Source: Paramacrobiotus metropolitanus
Lineage: Eukaryota > Tardigrada > Eutardigrada > Parachela > Macrobiotidae
DNA length: 64,000 nucleotides
Direction of reading: 5' to 3'
Assembly: GCF_019649055.1 (NCBI RefSeq)
Contig: NW_026570247.1
Coordinates: 992,001 to 1,056,000, forward strand
Shown here: one piece after another, positions 53,967 through 63,010 of the stretch
Position numbering within the stretch: position 1 is the stretch's first letter
Layout: each line of letters opens with the position of its first letter
Translations under genes and position numbers: made by a program
The notes under the pieces: generated by a model
The model's database searches: none
What the model was told of the DNA's origin: nothing
Seen by the model: only the letters and a program-made list of their open reading frames with translations

Positions 53967-54869
53967 ATGAATGCACAACAAGCATTCCAGGAGACGATGA
54001 TTCGCGTATGTGCTCGCGGACGCAAACAGAGATTGCCTGAATTCGACGGTGACCACAACAAAATCGAAGGGTGGCTCAAACAAATCCGCCGATTCCACGC
54101 GGAAGCACAAGCATGGCATGAATCCGACCACACATTCATGACGGACCTAGTCTCGCGACTCGAAGGCCAGGCCGCCCAATGGCACCGGGACACTGCCGGT
54201 GCAGAACCAGACGGAGGATGGCCGGTCAACCTATGGTTGGCAAAGTTCGAAGAACGATTCGCGGACAAAAACAAGGAGATCAACGCATTGACAGCGATGG
54301 CCAGACGAAAGTACCGCTTCGGTCAAGAGACACCGGAACAGTACTATGACGCCATGATGAACATTAAGTCACGATCTCAGACCATAACCGACCAAGTGGC
54401 ACTTCACCACTTGAAGGAAAACATACTGGAACCCAAACTAAGGGAAGCCCTGGATATCCGAATGCCGACAACACCGACCGAACTTCGTGACTACATACGG
54501 CAGTTCGTCAACGGCAAGGAGATGTACGAGGTGGTAAGGGGATCACGGGACACCGACTACGCCCGAGTCCGCGCCACGATTCCGGTGCAGACTCAAGCCC
54601 CACCACCGCCTGGTCGCCCGACCGCACCAGCCGTACATGATGCCGGGATATCATACTCCGACGTATCGACAACTGACTCCCCCGCCAATGACGCTACCAG
54701 CGCAACTTGCGCCGGCTCAGCAACCGACCTGGGCAAGTATGGCGGCCATGAACCAAACACGCTGGCGGTTGCGGAACAACGGGTTACAGGTCAGGTCCAG
54801 ATCCCACAGGATTGGACGTACGGTACTATCCGGCCAACCACTCGGCGGCGGAAATCGCGCCCGCGGTAA
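53967..54869 (+). CDS. Gag capsid-like protein
   Basis: From ATG 53967 the protein shows the usual retrotransposon Gag pattern: FDGDHNKIEGWLKQIRRF, then LEGQAAQWHRD, then WLAKFEERFADKNKEINALTAMARRKYRFGQETPEQYYDAM at about residues 90-135, then a DYIRQFVNGKEMY helix. The frame is actually open from 53607 and the upstream part encodes GYPDQQGR-type tandem repeats (53810-53930), so translation may enter from the pre-gag ORF by frameshifting rather than at this ATG. Gag forms the particle. Its zinc knuckle is in the overlapping next frame (54637-55308); a 2-nt difference between two copies of a short internal repeat near 54826 accounts for the change. Copy B has lost this gene entirely. Confidence 0.8.
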   Translation: MNAQQAFQETMIRVCARGRKQRLPEFDGDHNKIEGWLKQIRRFHAEAQAWHESDHTFMTDLVSRLEGQAAQWHRDTAGAEPDGGWPVNLWLAKFEERFADKNKEINALTAMARRKYRFGQETPEQYYDAMMNIKSRSQTITDQVALHHLKENILEPKLREALDIRMPTTPTELRDYIRQFVNGKEMYEVVRGSRDTDYARVRATIPVQTQAPPPPGRPTAPAVHDAGISYSDVSTTDSPANDATSATCAGSATDLGKYGGHEPNTLAVAEQRVTGQVQIPQDWTYGTIRPTTRRRKSRPR

Positions 54870-55308
54870 CTTCAACCGCGGCGGAGGCGGATACCAACAT
54901 AGTAACCGGTCTCCCCAAGCACCACAGAGTGCTTGGCAGTTCACCACCTACGTGGACAAGATGGAACAGCTGTTTCTCCAATGGACATTGGCGAACAGCT
55001 TCACCTGTCACTACTGCAAGTTTGGCAACCATGACCAAACACGCTGCGCGTTTGCGGGAACTCGGGTACAGGACAACCCGAATCGCCGCTGGTACGAGGA
55101 TTGGCACGTACGGTACTTATCCGGCCAACCACTCGGATCGGCAAACCCGCACTCGGCACTGATCGTGCCACCCCCTCGACAACGCCAACAAGGAGGAGGT
55201 CAACAGGGATCTTCGGAACAGCGGCAACAGTTACCGCCTCACCAGCCTTTCGGCTTTCCGCCGCCCAATAACGGGTCGGCTTGGGGCAACTCCCCGGGAA
55301 ACGCCTAA
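54637..55308 (+). CDS. Gag C-terminal part with zinc knuckle, in a shifted frame
   Basis: This frame overlaps the end of gag and contains a basic Gly/Arg stretch (RARGNFNRGGGGY) and a CCHC zinc knuckle CHYCKFGNHDQTRC at 55006-55047 with exact C-x2-C-x4-H-x4-C spacing, used by Gag to bind RNA. It ends in Gln/Pro/Gly-rich sequence. The upstream start codon is not convincing, so it is probably read as a continuation of gag. A motif SGQPLG occurs twice (about 54830 and 55118). The next ORF starts 28 bp before its stop. Confidence 0.7.
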   Translation: MMPGYHTPTYRQLTPPPMTLPAQLAPAQQPTWASMAAMNQTRWRLRNNGLQVRSRSHRIGRTVLSGQPLGGGNRARGNFNRGGGGYQHSNRSPQAPQSAWQFTTYVDKMEQLFLQWTLANSFTCHYCKFGNHDQTRCAFAGTRVQDNPNRRWYEDWHVRYLSGQPLGSANPHSALIVPPPRQRQQGGGQQGSSEQRQQLPPHQPFGFPPPNNGSAWGNSPGNA

Positions 55309-56504
55309 GGTCGATGAGCTCCGGTGACTCATTCGACCTCCAACATCCCACCGAACCACCGGACAAGGATAACCCTACTAACCAACCGCACTTTAACCGG
55401 AGAGAATCACCTGAACCTGAACCCACAACAGAAGGGGTAGTCACCCAACAGATTGATGCATTGGTCAGACAACTTGGCCTGAACCTTAACAGTACTCCAG
55501 AGGAGTTCATACATGCATTGTCAGCTCCAACAGGAGAAGCTGCAATAGCCAGAACAATGGCAGAACGACTCGGGATTTTCGTCAACAAAGGCGAAATTGA
55601 GATCCGGACCGGAACGCAACGAATGCCCGGCTTACCCGACCCAGTGCATCAACTTGGCGCTGGAACGTCGGAGGTCGGAACGCAGGGATTGCCCGGACCG
55701 GCCGACCCAAAGCCTCAACTTGGCCTTGGAACGTCGGAGGTCGGAACGCAAGAAATGCCCGACCTACGCAGCGCAAACAATGCGACTGCGCCGCCCGCCG
55801 CAGAAAGCGACGCAGGACGGACCGGCCACGGAAGCTGGACCGGACTGCCGGTGAGAAGAAACTCAACCGAGCAGCCCAGACAAGGGCCAAGACGCGGAGG
55901 ACCGGGACGCCGATTCACGCAAAGGGGCAACAGAAACTACCCCAATGTATCATCCGCACGTACAACGGATAGATACGCTGCAACAATGGCAGCTATCGAC
56001 CCCACCGAAGAATCGGAAGGAGAAGTCGAAATATGGGGAACATTCCCTCTGGAAGCACAGGCACCCGCTCACTGGCTGCAGCAGGAGCCGGACCTCTCCC
56101 AGCAACAACCTCAACCGGCTAGAACAGTAGCCGGATCTCGGACGTTCGTCAACCTCGACTACATATGGTCGCAAGTGAGGCCAACGGAAACCTCGATAGA
56201 AGAACGGATACGAGAACAAACACGACGGTTCGAAACTCCCACCGACGTGCTGGAGGACGGAGTAGCTAACCGACCTCAGGCACATGAAGTGGTCGTAACC
56301 GAAGTGGGACCAATCCAAGGCACGCTGACGCCAACAGAAGGCGGATCAGTCTCCTTAATTCCCGTCACACCGACTGTACGGGAAGTGACCTTCGAAAAGG
56401 GACTCACAAGAAACCGAAGACGGTCAGAGCCTGGACACACGCAATCCAGATCGGACCGACGCCCACTATGGCGATGCTCGACACAGGAGCAGAGACTTCG
56501 CTGA
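55281..56504 (+). CDS. Pol N-terminal extension, 407 residues
   Basis: A frame overlapping gag's end by 28 bp and running up to the protease. It is mostly disordered, with three repeats of GTSEVGTQ around residues 110-155 whose DNA carries AACGTCGGAGGTCGGAACG, an Arg-rich stretch (RQGPRRGGPGRRF), and two segments (SRTFVNLDYIWSQVRPTE; VREVTFEK) conserved in copy B. In copy B the corresponding frame continues without interruption into the protease, so this is the N-terminus of Pol rather than a separate protein. In copy C the frame changes at 56396-56402. There is no enzymatic motif in the extension itself. Confidence 0.7.
   Translation: MGQLPGKRLRSMSSGDSFDLQHPTEPPDKDNPTNQPHFNRRESPEPEPTTEGVVTQQIDALVRQLGLNLNSTPEEFIHALSAPTGEAAIARTMAERLGIFVNKGEIEIRTGTQRMPGLPDPVHQLGAGTSEVGTQGLPGPADPKPQLGLGTSEVGTQEMPDLRSANNATAPPAAESDAGRTGHGSWTGLPVRRNSTEQPRQGPRRGGPGRRFTQRGNRNYPNVSSARTTDRYAATMAAIDPTEESEGEVEIWGTFPLEAQAPAHWLQQEPDLSQQQPQPARTVAGSRTFVNLDYIWSQVRPTETSIEERIREQTRRFETPTDVLEDGVANRPQAHEVVVTEVGPIQGTLTPTEGGSVSLIPVTPTVREVTFEKGLTRNRRRSEPGHTQSRSDRRPLWRCSTQEQRLR
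56396..56402 (+). promoter_or_regulatory. Candidate -1 frameshift site A AAG GGA before the protease
   Basis: The heptamer fits the X XXY YYZ pattern in the reading frame of the upstream ORF. A -1 slip here enters exactly the frame of the protease and rest of Pol. Copy B has one extra base at this place and reads through in frame. It could equally be a simple one-base deletion in copy C. A G-run in the second codon slot is not a favoured slip sequence in known retroviruses. Confidence 0.35.
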
Positions 56505-59500
56505 TCGAACAACGATTCTGCGAACAAAACGACCTGCCAATGCAACCTCTTGGCCATTACACTAGGATACTTGGCGTAGGCGGACAAGTTGCCTTCACCG
56601 TAACCCACTGCTGCACCGTACCGGTAACGCTGCAGGGATTTACGAGCCATCACACTTTCCACGTTCAACCGAGCAACGCGGATATCCCAGTGTTACTTGG
56701 ATGTGACTACCTCCATTCGAAGTTCACCTTCGTGCTAACGCCCATTCCTAACCCGGAACGATCTGGAGGAATGACGGTAGTGCAGTCTATCCCGATACCA
56801 GAGGCATCGGGCACGGTAGAAAGTGAAGCGAGGATAAACCGGCTTGGCCAGCCGACGGAATCTCCGCCCAACATCTGCCGTGACTGCCGGGATACTAACC
56901 GGACTTTGGTCGAGGAGTTACAGCTGCACAATGCCATTGAGGCGTACGAAGACCGGATACGTACCGGAAGACTACGTCCGCAAAAGCGGATACTGAAGAC
57001 GGTAGTCAAGTCTATCCCGATACCAGAGGCATCCGCCACGGAAGCGGATGCCCTCTTAAAGGTTCAACAGAAGTACCGAACCTGGTTTACGGGAGTTCAA
57101 CACTTTCTCGACCGACGGACGTTGGAAATGTTGGCCACTCTCCAACAGAACGGAGCGGTGACCACGGACCAGATACAGGAAGCACAACGGACATGCGAAC
57201 CTGTATTGGCCCTCGCCGGAGACATCGACGATGAGGCTTGGGAATGGGAAGATGAACGAGTCCCAATTCACCGGCAGTACATGGAATACGGACTTCCTGT
57301 ACCACGCCCTCTGGAGATACCCTGCCAAGAACTGGGCGGAGCACTCTTCAGTTACATGCGACAAGTACAGTTGTATGGAGAATCCACAACAACTGCGTTT
57401 TGGAAACGGTACGGCGAGGATACCTCAATAACAAGGAAGATCCCCGACCCGTTACCGGCAACAATGGAACACTCACCGAAGGAAGTGAGGTTCGTTAACA
57501 GTCTGGAGAAACCGACTGAAAATACGCAAATCGGCGAAACTGACCGACCAGAATGTTGCATAATTTGCAACGACAATATTGATGGAGTCATCCGGACGCT
57601 GAAGACCCATCATGACCTGACTTGGGTTGACGGCAGACCGTCGTCACCGACCCCTCCGCAACCAGATCGGAAGGTGAACCCAAGCCGGAAAACCAAATCA
57701 GTAGCTAACCGCTGGCTGAGCAACATAAGCTCACAGCCATCCGACCTGGAGAAACAGGAAGGAGAAAGTCGACCGACCCAACCGACGGATACGGCCGACC
57801 CACCGACCTCAGAACCTGCAAAAGGCAATGTGCCACCGACCACAGAAGTCGGACATGGTAACATGCCAGAGGTCGACCTTGAAAGTGGATCAGCCATAGA
57901 GTTCGAAGACTACGATTCGGATGGCTCGGACGTACAAAGTTCGAGTGATTCACCGGACACGGACTCCGATAATGAACCTTCGGAAGAATCCGAAGAGGAT
58001 GATGATGAAGAACTCGACCTGTCAGTACGACACTGCAGGTCGGATAAACCGCGGGATGACGACTCGGATGACTCTTCCGAAGAGGATGGAGAACCGACCT
58101 ATGACGTCAGGCTAACAAAAGCATTGCGGTCCATCATCCATACTGAACTTATAGTCGACACTCCTCCGGAACAAACCGGACAGGAAAAGCCAGTCGATCC
58201 TGAGCAACAAGCAGAACTGGAACAACTTCAAATTCTGAGAGAATTTGGAGGAGGTGAACCGGAGAAAGACGATCTCCGACCTTCGACGATAGTAGTCCAG
58301 CAGTTGTCAACGGAACAACCAGCCTCGGTTAACTTGACTGACCAACAGAAGTCGGAGCAACCGCGCCCACAGAAGGTTCGGATTGCAAAAGTTAACTCAA
58401 TTACGGAGTTGAACTTGGGCAACAAGCACCCACAAGTTCACCATTTGGCACTGGACCCGTTCATCGACTCGAAGCCGCTAGACCGACAAGTGGTCTTCAA
58501 CAGCGAGCGCGTCTCTCTCCCACCATACTCAACGTGTTCTATCAAGGTACGGACGGCCAAACCAATGGACCCGATGAGACCCATCTACTTCTACACTTTA
58601 CGGCGGAAGCACCGACCTATCCGACCGATAGAAGCTAAGATTGAGATCCGACCTCAGATAGACGCGGCCTGGATAAACATCCAGAACATGACACACCAAC
58701 CAAGGATCTTGAAGAAAGGCATAAAACTCGGCCATATGCAATACAGCGACATGTTCGAACCGGACATCGACAACCAGTACGTCGAATGGGAACTTCCACT
58801 TGGGATTGCCAAGACTTGGCCACCCAAGCCCGAACCAAAGCCATCGCCGAAATTCGAAATTTTCGAGGCGACGGGAGTTAGAGCTCAACGGAAAGTGAAA
58901 CTCCTACCTCGGGCGATAACCCAAGTGCATGTCGTAATGGATGTTGCAGTAGCCACCGGACAGAAACTCATGTACCTTGGTGGATCCGACCCCCAACGAG
59001 ACGGAGTCGAAATGATGGATGGCGTAACTAAACATGATGGGAGACGATTTACCATCATGGTAGCCAACCACACACACCGTGAGGTCACCTTACGAAAAGG
59101 TGCCCCCATGGGTCGAGTCGAACCGTTCCAAATGATGACGGACGACCAGAGAGTTGAAGAAGCGAGAATACGCTCAGCTCAGGTAGAGGAAGAAGACGCG
59201 GAATCCCAGGAAGAGCGGCGAAGAATCATCGACTCCATGAACTTCGGTAAGAACTTAACCGATGAGCAACTTGCCCAACTTAAGGCAGTTGCCTGGGAAT
59301 ACCGGACCGTCTTCCCAACCTCGAAGAAACCATATGGAGATGTCAAAGGTGTAACACACACCATTGACGTCCAAGGTGCACAGCCGATCAAGATGAACCC
59401 CACCAGAACAAGCTGGAAAGGAAGGGAATTCATCCAGAAACATGTGCAGGAGATGCTCGACCAAGGAGTCATCGAACCTTCATCGGCTGCATGGAGTTTC

Positions 59501-62500
59501 CCCGTCGTCTTAGCCGCGAAACGGAACGGAGACGGCACGGTTGGAACTCGCTTCTGCATCAACTACATAAAGTTGAATGCGGTAACGAAGAAAAACAATT
59601 ACCCACTACCGAACCCGGACGAGCTACTGGACCAGTGCGCCGGAATGGAGTACTACGGTAAAGTAGACTGTCAGTCCGGCTTTTGGCAAATTCCCATGGA
59701 TGAAAATTCCAAGGATTACACAACCTTCGTGACACCGGAGGGAATGTGGAGATTCAATCGTATGCCATTTGGAGTCTGCAACGGACCAGCGACCTTCCAG
59801 ATGCATATGGACAAGATCACGGCATCAGCCCGAAAGAAAGGCGTGTTCGCATACATAGACGATATCATCTTCTTCGGTAAAACTTTCGAAGATTTCGTCG
59901 AGGCTTTCCGAGCAACCCTCGAATGCCTCAGAGATGCCGGATTTACCATTAAGCCCTCCAAATGTGAGGTAGGAACGGATAAAATGCTGTTCCTCGGACA
60001 CGTCCTTAGCAAAGACGGAGTCCAAACCGACGATGAAAAAGTAGCAGCCATTGCTCAACACGATTACCCGAGGACAGAACGCCAACTGAGGTCGTTCCTG
60101 GGATTGGCTAACTACTACCGTAAGTTCATCCGAGGATACGCCCAGAAGACATCAAAGATGTACGAGCTCCTACGGAAGGACCAAAACATCAAAAAGGATT
60201 GGACGGAGGCCCACACGGCCGAGTTCAACGAAATTAAGAAGGCGTTAACAGAAGCGCCGGTACTGGCGAAGTTCGACCCGTCGAAAGAGACCGTCATCGA
60301 ATGTGACGCAAGCGGAGCCGGACTTGGCGCGGTGTTATCCCAGGACGGACATCCGATCGCCTACGCCAGCAGAGTCTTACACGGACCTGAACTCAATTAC
60401 GGAGTCACAGAATGGGAATGTTTGGCCGTGGTATGGGCAGTGCAAAAATTCAAGCACTACATTGACCATGGACCTTTCACCGTACAAACGGACCATCGAG
60501 CATTGCAGAATCTGCTCAGATGCGAGTCAAACCGACCTGGCATCAACCCTCGGCTAACAAGATGGGCACTGGCTTTACAAGGACGGGACATAACCATCAA
60601 GTATAAGCCAGGAGTTTTCTGCGACAATGCGGACGCCTTGTCGAGGTGGCCACTCGAACGGAGTGATGACAAAGATCCACACGAAGAGTTGGATCAGGTG
60701 CCTAACTTTGAAGACTTTAAGGATGAAATTAAAGTCTGCACCATACGGACCCTACGACGTCTGAAGGACAACGCTTACAGGAAAAAGAAGAGGGATGAGA
60801 AGGAACCACCGGAAATTCCACTTCCACCACCTCTTCCCGGATGTAACGTCATTTCAGACTGGGATGACCTAAGTACCACAGAAGTACGGGTCGTCAACGT
60901 ACCAGCTCCGAAGACGTCGGGCCTCAACATATTAGAACCGACCATCCGGACCGCAAATACGGCGGAAGAGACGGACGAGTTGAGCCCACATGGCGATATA
61001 CTCGTACCGCCCGTGTCAACGAACGCGGAATTGCGGAAAGCACAGCTGCGAGACCCGCACCTGAGGAAAATTATCGATGAACTGGAGAACCTGGATAAAC
61101 TCGACTACAAGTCGAAGTACACCGAGCACTACCAGATGGCTCAAGGACTCCTGTATCGATTGAAGGTAATAAACGACAAGCTGGAACGATGCTTCGTCGT
61201 ACCTCTCTTCATGCGAACTAACATCATACGTTCGCTACACGATGGGAAAACCGGAAACCACTTCGGACGCGATAAAACCGTAGAAGCATTGAAGTTGCGC
61301 TACTACTGGGAACGGATGTCAACCGACGTGTTCGAATACATTCGGAAATGCCGACAGTGCATTTTGGCCAACAAGGTCCGACGTCCCCCACCGGGTAAAC
61401 TCCAGAAGATGGAGGTTGGTGAAGCTTGGTATCGCATCTACGCGGACTTCAAGGGACCTTTACCTCGAACGCAGACGAAAGGATACCAATACATCGCAGT
61501 TGTAACCGACCAACTGACGAAGTTCACCATCGCCCGGGCAACCAAAACAAACACCGCGAAGGAGTTCGAAAAGTTCTTCGTGGAAGATGTCCTGCTGAAG
61601 TACGGAATGCCGACCTTCATCCACTCGGACCGAGGGACGCACTTTACGGCGAAAACATTTGCCAAGGTTGCGAGGATCTTCGGCATCCAACATACGCTTG
61701 GAACGGCCTATCACCCGGAAGGTCAAGGACAAGTCGAACGGCAAATGCAGACGATATGGGACGGAATACGTAAGTTCTGCAACATAAAGGACGGACACCG
61801 TTGGCACAGAGCCTTACCATACGTCGTCTGCGGGATGAACAGAGCAGTCCATGCCTCGACCAAATTTTCACCTTACCATATGCTGTATGGTCGAGAAATG
61901 ACCATGCCACAGGACTTAGTGGCCGGGACGAACGCACCGGAACAGTATACGGATAAGGAACATTACATCAGGCGGATAAAAGAACGACTTCAAATGGCCC
62001 ATGAAATCGCGCGCATCAACATTGATGAAGCCTTCGAACGGAGCGCCGAAATTTACAATAAGAAGAAGTCGTCACCGACCTTCAAACCACGGGATAAGGT
62101 AACGGTGGAATTCCCAACTAAGGATCCCGCCAGGATGGAACGATACGATGGAGAGTGGACGGTCATAAGTTATGTTGGCCCGAACAACCTACTACTCCGA
62201 AGTGAGGACGGACGTGAAGACACCGTAGCCGTCGACCGAGTGAAACACTTTCCAGCCGACGCACGTCGACCAGTAACTCGGTCATCTCGACAAAAGAAGC
62301 CGGATAACGACCTGGGAACCGACCCCACAGAAGGGAAGGCAACCAGTAAGTCGACCAAAAAGCCTGAAGTAACCATCGAGCAATCGGAGAAATCGGACTT
62401 GACCGACCAACCTGAAGTAACGGTTAAGAAAAGAGGTCGAGGTCGACCTCGGAAGAAACCGACGAAGGACTTCGAGACACCAGCCTTGCAGGAACTGCAG

Positions 62501-63010
62501 AAGCAAAATGTGATACCAGACGAACCCGCTGAACCGACCTTGGAGAAGCCTAAGGAGTCGGACAACAAGTCCGAAGAACCGGTTCAGCCATCCAACCAAC
62601 CTGCGGAAGACCCCAAGAAGTCGGTAACTAAGCCGGCAAGGAAGAAGAAGTCGGATAAGACGACCGATCATTTGGCACCGACCACAGAAGTCGAAGTAGC
62701 CGACCCGGCAGTCGCACCGACGAAGCCAAAACGGACTTATAAGAAAAGGACGGTCACACTAACCGACCAAGCGGCACCGACCACGGAAGTCGAAGCAGCC
62801 GACCAGCAGGTCGAACCGCCCAAGCCTAAACGGAAATACGTCAAGAAACCGAAGCTGACAGCACAACAAGTGCTGGAAGAAACTGAAGTCGCAGAAGACG
62901 AAGCCCATAAAGAAATCCTCGAAAGAATTTCGGAAGGACGGGCAGACTCGGAGAAACCTGTCAAAACTGCAACACCAAGAAACCTCAAGCAGCAGTCACG
63001 ACAGAAGTAG
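56468..63010 (+). CDS. pol: Pol polyprotein: protease, reverse transcriptase, RNase H, integrase
   Basis: The 2180-codon frame begins at the aspartic protease (LDTGAE, catalytic Asp at residue 5; LLGCDYL near 75). An unusually long spacer of nearly 900 residues follows, with an acidic run and a hairpin-encoded PTTEVG. RT has its first Asp at 1067 (KVDCQSGFWQIP) and YIDD at 1129-1132. RNase H spans about 1276-1390 (ECDASG, TDHRAL, NADALSRW). Integrase has the His-Cys zinc part at about 1590-1630, a D near 1658, D1721 (HSDRGTHF) and E1757, giving exact D-35-E spacing, then a GPY/F-like module (DGEWTVISYVGPNNLLL) near 1900. The last 250 residues are Lys/Pro repeats encoded by hairpin DNA. Domain order RT-RNase H-integrase places it in Ty3/gypsy. 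Replication occurs through particles, then integration. Confidence 0.93.
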   Translation: MAMLDTGAETSLIEQRFCEQNDLPMQPLGHYTRILGVGGQVAFTVTHCCTVPVTLQGFTSHHTFHVQPSNADIPVLLGCDYLHSKFTFVLTPIPNPERSGGMTVVQSIPIPEASGTVESEARINRLGQPTESPPNICRDCRDTNRTLVEELQLHNAIEAYEDRIRTGRLRPQKRILKTVVKSIPIPEASATEADALLKVQQKYRTWFTGVQHFLDRRTLEMLATLQQNGAVTTDQIQEAQRTCEPVLALAGDIDDEAWEWEDERVPIHRQYMEYGLPVPRPLEIPCQELGGALFSYMRQVQLYGESTTTAFWKRYGEDTSITRKIPDPLPATMEHSPKEVRFVNSLEKPTENTQIGETDRPECCIICNDNIDGVIRTLKTHHDLTWVDGRPSSPTPPQPDRKVNPSRKTKSVANRWLSNISSQPSDLEKQEGESRPTQPTDTADPPTSEPAKGNVPPTTEVGHGNMPEVDLESGSAIEFEDYDSDGSDVQSSSDSPDTDSDNEPSEESEEDDDEELDLSVRHCRSDKPRDDDSDDSSEEDGEPTYDVRLTKALRSIIHTELIVDTPPEQTGQEKPVDPEQQAELEQLQILREFGGGEPEKDDLRPSTIVVQQLSTEQPASVNLTDQQKSEQPRPQKVRIAKVNSITELNLGNKHPQVHHLALDPFIDSKPLDRQVVFNSERVSLPPYSTCSIKVRTAKPMDPMRPIYFYTLRRKHRPIRPIEAKIEIRPQIDAAWINIQNMTHQPRILKKGIKLGHMQYSDMFEPDIDNQYVEWELPLGIAKTWPPKPEPKPSPKFEIFEATGVRAQRKVKLLPRAITQVHVVMDVAVATGQKLMYLGGSDPQRDGVEMMDGVTKHDGRRFTIMVANHTHREVTLRKGAPMGRVEPFQMMTDDQRVEEARIRSAQVEEEDAESQEERRRIIDSMNFGKNLTDEQLAQLKAVAWEYRTVFPTSKKPYGDVKGVTHTIDVQGAQPIKMNPTRTSWKGREFIQKHVQEMLDQGVIEPSSAAWSFPVVLAAKRNGDGTVGTRFCINYIKLNAVTKKNNYPLPNPDELLDQCAGMEYYGKVDCQSGFWQIPMDENSKDYTTFVTPEGMWRFNRMPFGVCNGPATFQMHMDKITASARKKGVFAYIDDIIFFGKTFEDFVEAFRATLECLRDAGFTIKPSKCEVGTDKMLFLGHVLSKDGVQTDDEKVAAIAQHDYPRTERQLRSFLGLANYYRKFIRGYAQKTSKMYELLRKDQNIKKDWTEAHTAEFNEIKKALTEAPVLAKFDPSKETVIECDASGAGLGAVLSQDGHPIAYASRVLHGPELNYGVTEWECLAVVWAVQKFKHYIDHGPFTVQTDHRALQNLLRCESNRPGINPRLTRWALALQGRDITIKYKPGVFCDNADALSRWPLERSDDKDPHEELDQVPNFEDFKDEIKVCTIRTLRRLKDNAYRKKKRDEKEPPEIPLPPPLPGCNVISDWDDLSTTEVRVVNVPAPKTSGLNILEPTIRTANTAEETDELSPHGDILVPPVSTNAELRKAQLRDPHLRKIIDELENLDKLDYKSKYTEHYQMAQGLLYRLKVINDKLERCFVVPLFMRTNIIRSLHDGKTGNHFGRDKTVEALKLRYYWERMSTDVFEYIRKCRQCILANKVRRPPPGKLQKMEVGEAWYRIYADFKGPLPRTQTKGYQYIAVVTDQLTKFTIARATKTNTAKEFEKFFVEDVLLKYGMPTFIHSDRGTHFTAKTFAKVARIFGIQHTLGTAYHPEGQGQVERQMQTIWDGIRKFCNIKDGHRWHRALPYVVCGMNRAVHASTKFSPYHMLYGREMTMPQDLVAGTNAPEQYTDKEHYIRRIKERLQMAHEIARINIDEAFERSAEIYNKKKSSPTFKPRDKVTVEFPTKDPARMERYDGEWTVISYVGPNNLLLRSEDGREDTVAVDRVKHFPADARRPVTRSSRQKKPDNDLGTDPTEGKATSKSTKKPEVTIEQSEKSDLTDQPEVTVKKRGRGRPRKKPTKDFETPALQELQKQNVIPDEPAEPTLEKPKESDNKSEEPVQPSNQPAEDPKKSVTKPARKKKSDKTTDHLAPTTEVEVADPAVAPTKPKRTYKKRTVTLTDQAAPTTEVEAADQQVEPPKPKRKYVKKPKLTAQQVLEETEVAEDEAHKEILERISEGRADSEKPVKTATPRNLKQQSRQK

